DNA of 64,000 nt. Source: Hesseltinella vesiculosa (taxonomy: Eukaryota; Mucoromycota; Mucoromycetes; Mucorales; Cunninghamellaceae). This document shows positions 59,539-64,000 of the stretch, piece by piece. Within the stretch, counting starts at the first letter, position 1; each line of letters begins with the position of its first letter. Below the pieces are notes generated by a model. That model ran no database searches. It saw only the letters and a list, made by a program, of their open reading frames with translations, and was not told where the DNA came from. The position numbers and the translations under genes were made by a program. The stretch is taken from the NCBI GenBank assembly GCA_002104935.1, contig MCGT01000010.1, positions 248,001-312,000 on the forward strand, given 5' to 3'.

Positions 59539-59967
59539 ATGAGAAGTGTTTATCTTTTTACAGCCATGTTTTGCATGTTGGTCATGATTTGTCAAGCAAA
59601 TATTGTCGAAGAACGAAGGGCCATGTTCGAGCTCGAAACAGGAAGGAGGCTCGCCAAGCGCGGCAGCGACCCAGCCCAGCAAGACGAAAAGGAAGCTGCT
59701 GCCATTATTGATGAGAAGAAGAAGATGGGAAGCATATTATTAGTGCCTGATGCCCAAGGTAAGGCATTGCTCCGTACGTTGGTAGAAACACTGGTCGAAG
59801 TGGTGTTCAACTTCCGTAAAAATAATACCAAACGTTTACCTGACATGATGGAGCGCACTTTCAAATCTCTCACTGAAGGTATGGATACCTTGCAAGATCA
59901 GACGGGTACCAATCTTAAAATTGATCTTGGCAACATATTGAACAATGGCGGTGCTGGCAGTGATTAG
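59539..59967 (+). CDS. Small predicted secreted protein, unknown family
   Basis: An intronless 142-codon gene with no recognised family. The start MRSVYLFTAMFCMLVMICQA is a strong signal peptide, with cleavage expected after CQA. The mature part is charged and helical: RRAMFELETGRRLAKRGSDP contains a KR site that could be cut by a Kex2-type protease, then KEAAAIIDEKKKMGSILLVP, ALLRTLVETLVEVVFNFRKN and a C-terminus LKIDLGNILNNGGAGSD. There are no cysteines after the signal peptide, unlike many effectors. An AATAAA-like ATAAATAAAG follows the stop. Intronless structure among intron-rich neighbours suggests a recent or lineage-specific gene. It could be a secreted signal or a surface-acting protein; I cannot say which. 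Confidence 0.65.
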   Translation: MRSVYLFTAMFCMLVMICQANIVEERRAMFELETGRRLAKRGSDPAQQDEKEAAAIIDEKKKMGSILLVPDAQGKALLRTLVETLVEVVFNFRKNNTKRLPDMMERTFKSLTEGMDTLQDQTGTNLKIDLGNILNNGGAGSD

Positions 59968-60279
59968 ATAAATAAAGATGATAAAGGAAAAAAAAAAGAA
60001 TCATTTGTACGTGCCTCTTCAAAGCGGGAAAAGTTGTCGTGGATGCACCTGCTTTGCATGATAAAAAAAAAATTGGAACGGATCCAGTTTTTTTATTTCA
60101 AAAAAAAAAAAAAAAAAAAAAAAAAGACAATGAGGTTTGAAAGAGAGATAAAATACATATCAAGTAATGAGGAACGAGGTGAACGGGAGAAAAAAAGGAG
60201 AGAGAGTGAGGGAATCAAACAAGAGGAGAAAATAATAGAGTAAAGAGTAGGAAGGAGTAAGGTGGAAAGGTGAGGAACA
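59968..60279. other. A/G-rich convergent gap
   Basis: It holds an A26 run (60100-60125) and GA-rich sequence, most of it probably 3' untranslated DNA of the convergent Rap gene and the secreted orphan. Confidence 0.4.
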
Positions 60280-61032
60280 TTATAAGATGGTACACTTGAA
60301 TTTCTTCTTGGTCTTGTCCTTGTTGGGCATCTGCATGTTGATCTGTCTGACGACGTCGTAAAAGACTTCATCTACGTTGATCTTGAATCGAGCGGAAGTT
60401 TCGTAAAACGGCTTGCCGCCCCATTTTTGTGACAGCATCATTCCCTGTTCCCTGGACACGGCTCGTTCTTCTTCCAGATCGCATTTGTTGCCTACTAGAA
60501 CCATTGGCACCTGGATTTTTAAACGATCAGACTATCTTTTATGGAAATTGGCGCTTGAAGTTTTCTTACATTGTCCGTATCCTTGACTCGTACAATTTGT
60601 TCCTTGATATCGTGTAAATCGGTCAGGGTGACCATGGTGGTGATGGAGAAGACCAAAATAAAGCCTTGGCCACTCTTCATATACAAATCACGCATGGCTG
60701 TAAACTGTTCAGTGCCGGCAGTGTCGAGAATTTCAAGCATGCATTGTTGTCCATCCACTTCGACTTGTTTTCGATAAGAATCTTCAATGGTAGGATCATA
60801 CTTTTCGACAAAAATGGCTTGCACAAACTGAACGGTCTATGGGCGAAAAAATAAACATAATAAAAATGAGTGTCATTGCTACTTTGTCCTATTTATTTTG
60901 ATAGGAGTATCAAAAAATAAATCCTGGACCATGGTCCTCGTCTACATTTTTCATCCAGCAAAAATCATCACTTACCAAAGCTGATTTACCAACACCACCA
61001 GAACCCAAGACAACAAGTTTGTATTCCCTCAT
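60280..61032 (-). CDS. Rap1/Krev-1-type small GTPase
   Basis: Three exons. [19 protein letters not shown] (start 61032) with the P-loop GSGGVGKS, then [20 protein letters not shown] with the Ras/Rap effector loop, then [20 protein letters not shown]. The residue after DTAG is Thr, as in Rap proteins, not the Gln of Ras. The third exon has [20 protein letters not shown] (NKxD), FYETSAR (SAK-type motif) and ends KKKFKCTIL. The CAAX box CTIL, ending in Leu, predicts geranylgeranylation, as for Rap1 and yeast Rsr1. The relatives control cell polarity, bud-site choice and adhesion. Both introns splice in frame. The downstream flank has GA-rich repeats. Confidence 0.93.
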
Positions 61033-61585
61033 GTTAAAAAAAGTAGATGATAAAGATTCACTAGTGACAACAAAAAAATAAAAACAATAACAAGAATGTA
61101 ATAATGTAAAAAAAAAAAAAAAAAGGGGGGGGGGTGGATCACGACACGAGTGGAAAGAGTGTAATAATAATAAAAAAATGGACGGAAGAGAAGGGGAAAA
61201 AAATGTGAGGCTCTGAAAAAGAAAAAAAAAAAAAAAAGTTCTTGTGTGTGACAATGAGAGTCAAGAACGACAAAAGTAAAAAAAAAAAAGGGGGGGATGC
61301 CATGATCCCCTCAGATTTTGGCATGCACGACGTCAGCTATTGTTCTTTCCAAAGAGCAGAGCGTGTAGAAAAAGGAGTTGACAAGTCAAAGGGGCATGCC
61401 TATCGTTCTCTTTTCTCTTTCCCAATGGAAGGTAGGAAGAAACGGACAGAGGATGCTTTTTTTGATGTTCCGGAGGTGACACAAATGTTGCATTTTCTCG
61501 TTTTTTTTTGCTAAATTGAATGAGGGTCCAGCAGAGAAAACCGACATCACTTTATAGAAGAAACGTATAAAATAGGGTATGGAAA
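61033..61585. other. Intergenic, A/G homopolymer pairs
   Basis: Two A-run/G-run pairs (about 61109-61134 and 61279-61296) lie in the upstream region of the Rap gene. No gene is present. Confidence 0.4.
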
Positions 61586-63004
61586 TCAAGAGAAACACCA
61601 GTAGCGTAGCATAGGCGATTGAGGTTGTTGATCAAGCAATAAAAGCTTTTGGGAATATTTGAAACGAGGATCGACATTGGCTCGAGCATAATAGCCGCGT
61701 CGGCCATTTTCATGATAGAACCAGTGATTGGCCAGAGAGGGAGGGATGGCGATGGCTTTGCGATGGTCGGCCCCTTCGATGACAACCAACCGAGGCAATT
61801 TGGTAGCACAATGCATCAGCAAGGCCGGCAAGGAGCCTTGTAAAGAGCGTACGCGCGTGACATTGAGGTACTCCAATTGCTTCATGTGGCCCAGGGCGGA
61901 CTGGAGGGCTGGGTAGGAGAGGTGGACACAGGCAAGGGAAAGATAGCGGAGTTGGCGCAGGATGGACAATGGCATCGCCGCCAGCAAGTCATCGTCGATA
62001 TGGCCTTGGCCACCGAGGTCCAGGACCCGAAGTTGCTGCATCTTCGGCAGATCGTGCAGGATCCAATGGGTGAGGCAATGGCGACAGAACTGAGTGCGCA
62101 TAGGTGAGCCATTAAATTGGATGTTGAGATTAAGCTCGACCAGATTGACACAGCGAGATAAGAACGAGCCCAGGCCCAGCGGTGGATCCTCCTGACGATG
62201 GCAATACAGGCTGCGGCATGCCTGTAGATTGAGATGGGTTAATTTCTCCGGGTGGAGAGAGGACAACACATGATTGGTGACAGGGGTATAGGCAAGATCC
62301 AGGCGGGTCAAATGGTGATGCTGAAGCTGTTCAAATAACGGCTGAAAGAAACGTGTGGGCGAGAGAGCCATGCATTTATGAAACGACAACTGGGTCAACT
62401 GGCCTGGCATCTGCGGATGGCCTACGATCCCAAGCGGTCGATGATGCTGAAGGCTGGGCGACGTAGGCATGAAGGCGGCCAAGTCATTGTCACCGTTTTC
62501 ATCCTTTTTATCCTTGTTTTCCAGCAAATCAGCCATGGCTTGGGTCACTCTTTGATCACAAAACCCTGCCAGGTCAATGACCTGGAGGAACCGGTGGTGG
62601 GCGGTAAACACAGCTTGCATCATCACCGGGTCCAAAAACGTGTACATCAACTCGTCTCCCACAACGAGCTGCTGAAGCCTCCGACAAGCCAGGATCCAAC
62701 GAGCCAGCACGGCTGCTGTTATTTTATCTTTGGCACTAGCCTCGCTCCAACCCGAACCATGGACGGTGTAGCTCGATAGGTCCAGCTGACGCACATAATC
62801 CATATAGCCTCGCTGTTCGAATAAAGGTAAGTGGGTCAAAAACGACACACATTGTCTAGGGTTGGTCATTGTCAAGGAGCAGAACAGCCGACGTCGGGTG
62901 GCATGATGCAGTCGACGACAGGTCGCTCCGAGTCTCGCTCTATCTTGGTTCGTTTCACAGTGTTTAGCAATGCGGTCAATGAGTTCAGTGGAGAGTTGTT
63001 TCAT
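61586..63004 (-). CDS. F-box protein with leucine-rich repeats
   Basis: Intronless, 472 residues from the ATG at 63004. The N-terminus MKQLSTELIDRIAKHCETNQ and RARLGATCRRLHHATRRRLF is an F-box (first 45 residues), the Skp1-binding motif of SCF ubiquitin ligases. The rest is irregular leucine-rich repeats: YVRQLDLSSYTVH, HLTRLDLAYTPVTNHVLSSL, HPEKLTHLNLQACRSLYCH, NLVELNLNIQF, LRVLDLGGQGHIDDDLLAAM and LRYLSLACVHLSYPALQSAL. These presumably recognise substrate. The C-terminus (NHWFYHENGRRGYYARANVD) is outside the repeats and unassigned. Large, fast-evolving F-box/LRR families are common in Mucoromycota. The substrate is unknown. The hydrophobic upstream extension of the frame (to 63133) comes from A/T-rich leader and is not included. 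Confidence 0.85.
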   Translation of the reverse strand: MKQLSTELIDRIAKHCETNQDRARLGATCRRLHHATRRRLFCSLTMTNPRQCVSFLTHLPLFEQRGYMDYVRQLDLSSYTVHGSGWSEASAKDKITAAVLARWILACRRLQQLVVGDELMYTFLDPVMMQAVFTAHHRFLQVIDLAGFCDQRVTQAMADLLENKDKKDENGDNDLAAFMPTSPSLQHHRPLGIVGHPQMPGQLTQLSFHKCMALSPTRFFQPLFEQLQHHHLTRLDLAYTPVTNHVLSSLHPEKLTHLNLQACRSLYCHRQEDPPLGLGSFLSRCVNLVELNLNIQFNGSPMRTQFCRHCLTHWILHDLPKMQQLRVLDLGGQGHIDDDLLAAMPLSILRQLRYLSLACVHLSYPALQSALGHMKQLEYLNVTRVRSLQGSLPALLMHCATKLPRLVVIEGADHRKAIAIPPSLANHWFYHENGRRGYYARANVDPRFKYSQKLLLLDQQPQSPMLRYWCFS

Positions 63005-64000
63005 CCAGTAAAAAGAAAAGCAAATTGAAAAAAAATAGAAAAAGAGGAAAATAAAAGGAAATCGTTTTTTTTTTTTCATATTTAACACCCATTTTTTTCC
63101 ACGGAACTTGACCCTACCCATCCATTTTCCCACACCCTCCGCACAAGAAGATTAACGATGTGATCAGCCACCCTGATTGGTTTAAAAGATCAGTAGCTAC
63201 CATAATAGGCAATAAATGAAGAGGGGATATCTTTTCTATGGCGACAATCTTGTGATAGAGCACGATTATTTTGTTTTTTTTTTTTTTTGTTTTTGTCTTT
63301 TGTGGTTTCTTTTTATTTTTCATTTCAATCTTTGGCAGAAGCTTTGATTGCCCTCTCCTTTCGTTATTGAACAGGAAAAGAAAGAGGGGTTTCTTGCCAT
63401 CTATTTCCTACTCCGCCTTCACCAGGTCAAAGGATGGATTTTCTCCAGATTGTTTGTTTGTTTGGCAAAAAGTATATTTATTGTAGCACCAAGCTCCCTT
63501 CCCAGGCAACACACATGATTACCAAAATGGCACATTTGGGAGTGATAGGTTTGTGAGGAGGAAAAAGCATAAAAACACGAAAGTCCATGCAAGCGGCGCT
63601 GAATCCAGTCTTTCCCTGCTGCTTTTCCTGATGGTGGCTTTATGCTTTGACCCAAACCGCAGTACAAATGCAGTGTAATTGATGTTTCTTCAAAGTGTGT
63701 TTCTGTTGTCTCAGAAAAGCCTACTTGGTCCCGCTGCATCCAACCCCTTTTTTTAAAAAAATCACCGCTCTGCTTTTTTTTTTTTTTTTCTTCTTTCTGA
63801 AGTTTTTTTTTTTTATACAGTACTTCATCTAATCATCTACTGCTCAAGGCTCAAGCCTTGAAAGATACATCTTTATGTGATTGAATTCGTTTTATTTATT
63901 TATACATCTGTGAACTAGTAATGATTGGGCAAAAGGTCAGCGTTTTTCAATGATAAACTTACCCCTATTTCTGGTTAGGTTTTGGATTGTTTTCTTGTGC
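63005..64000. other. Terminal intergenic region, no gene recognised
   Basis: T runs occur at about 63065-63077, 63274-63288 and 63774-63789. A 106-codon minus frame (63419-63739) has no domain and reads as chance. The next gene, if any, begins beyond the window. Confidence 0.45.

Noticed and set aside
60034..60243. Lys/Arg/Glu-rich frame in the gap before the Rap gene
   Set aside because: Simple-sequence A/G-rich DNA; the frame is a product of the homopolymer.
60280..61032. Calling the small GTPase a Ras
   Set aside because: Thr follows DTAG in the switch II region and the CAAX box ends in Leu, both Rap-like, although the effector loop is shared with Ras.

Overview
This window is nuclear DNA of a filamentous fungus, most likely an early-diverging Mucoromycota (zygomycete) lineage. 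The genes carry many short GT-AG introns of about 40-100 nt, often with long T runs before the acceptor. Intergenic distances are short. Complex I (an NDUFA7/NUZM subunit), COX10 and a mitochondrial GluRS are present. SMG1, UBE2S and an AZUL-HECT ligase, which the model yeasts lack or have replaced, are also present. The lineage is inferred from gene content and intron style; no rRNA or marker was available.

Layout. 1-1034 is upstream DNA. 1035-11757 (+) is a complete SMG1 kinase gene. 11873-12809 (-) is a SIP5-type RING-like protein, followed by an unassigned membrane-anchored candidate (13263-14188, -) and a repeat-bearing gap. 16039-22488 (+) is the proteasome activator BLM10/PA200, 212 bp upstream of the alpha4 core subunit gene (22701-23710, +). 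23875-24682 (-) is a CHTOP/FoP-like RNA-export adaptor and 24834-28171 (-) is an AZUL-HECT ubiquitin ligase.

28.2-32.0 kb is an accessory island: an orphan ORF, a LINE C-terminal relic and a degenerate Fanzor/TnpB-like gene. The housekeeping block then resumes: V-ATPase c'' (-), a coiled-coil/Ser-rich protein (+), mevalonate diphosphate decarboxylase (-), PEX16 (-), mitochondrial glutamyl-tRNA synthetase (+), a TBC1D20/Gyp8 RabGAP (-), GPI16/PIG-T (+), an HSPA12-like Hsp70 (-), the PPS1 phosphatase (-), UBE2S (-) and ALG3 (+).

A second repeat-rich gap (54.8-56.1 kb) precedes PCC1 (+), COX10 (+), NDUFA7 (+), a small secreted orphan (+), a Rap1/KREV1 GTPase (-) and an F-box/LRR protein (-). 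The final kilobase holds no gene I can support.

Taken together, the window is rich in protein-turnover genes (BLM10, alpha4, HECT ligase, UBE2S, F-box, SIP5), ER/secretory genes (ALG3, GPI16, Gyp8) and mitochondrial genes (GluRS, COX10, NDUFA7). This is ordinary eukaryotic mixing rather than a functional cluster. The one suggestive pairing is BLM10 beside a 20S alpha subunit. The most unusual items are the Fanzor-like relic at 30.4-31.5 kb and an undescribed dispersed repeat whose copies near 14.9, 15.1, 37.0, 55.3 and 55.9 kb share blocks of sequence. Exon boundaries were placed by eye; coordinates span first to last coding base including introns.
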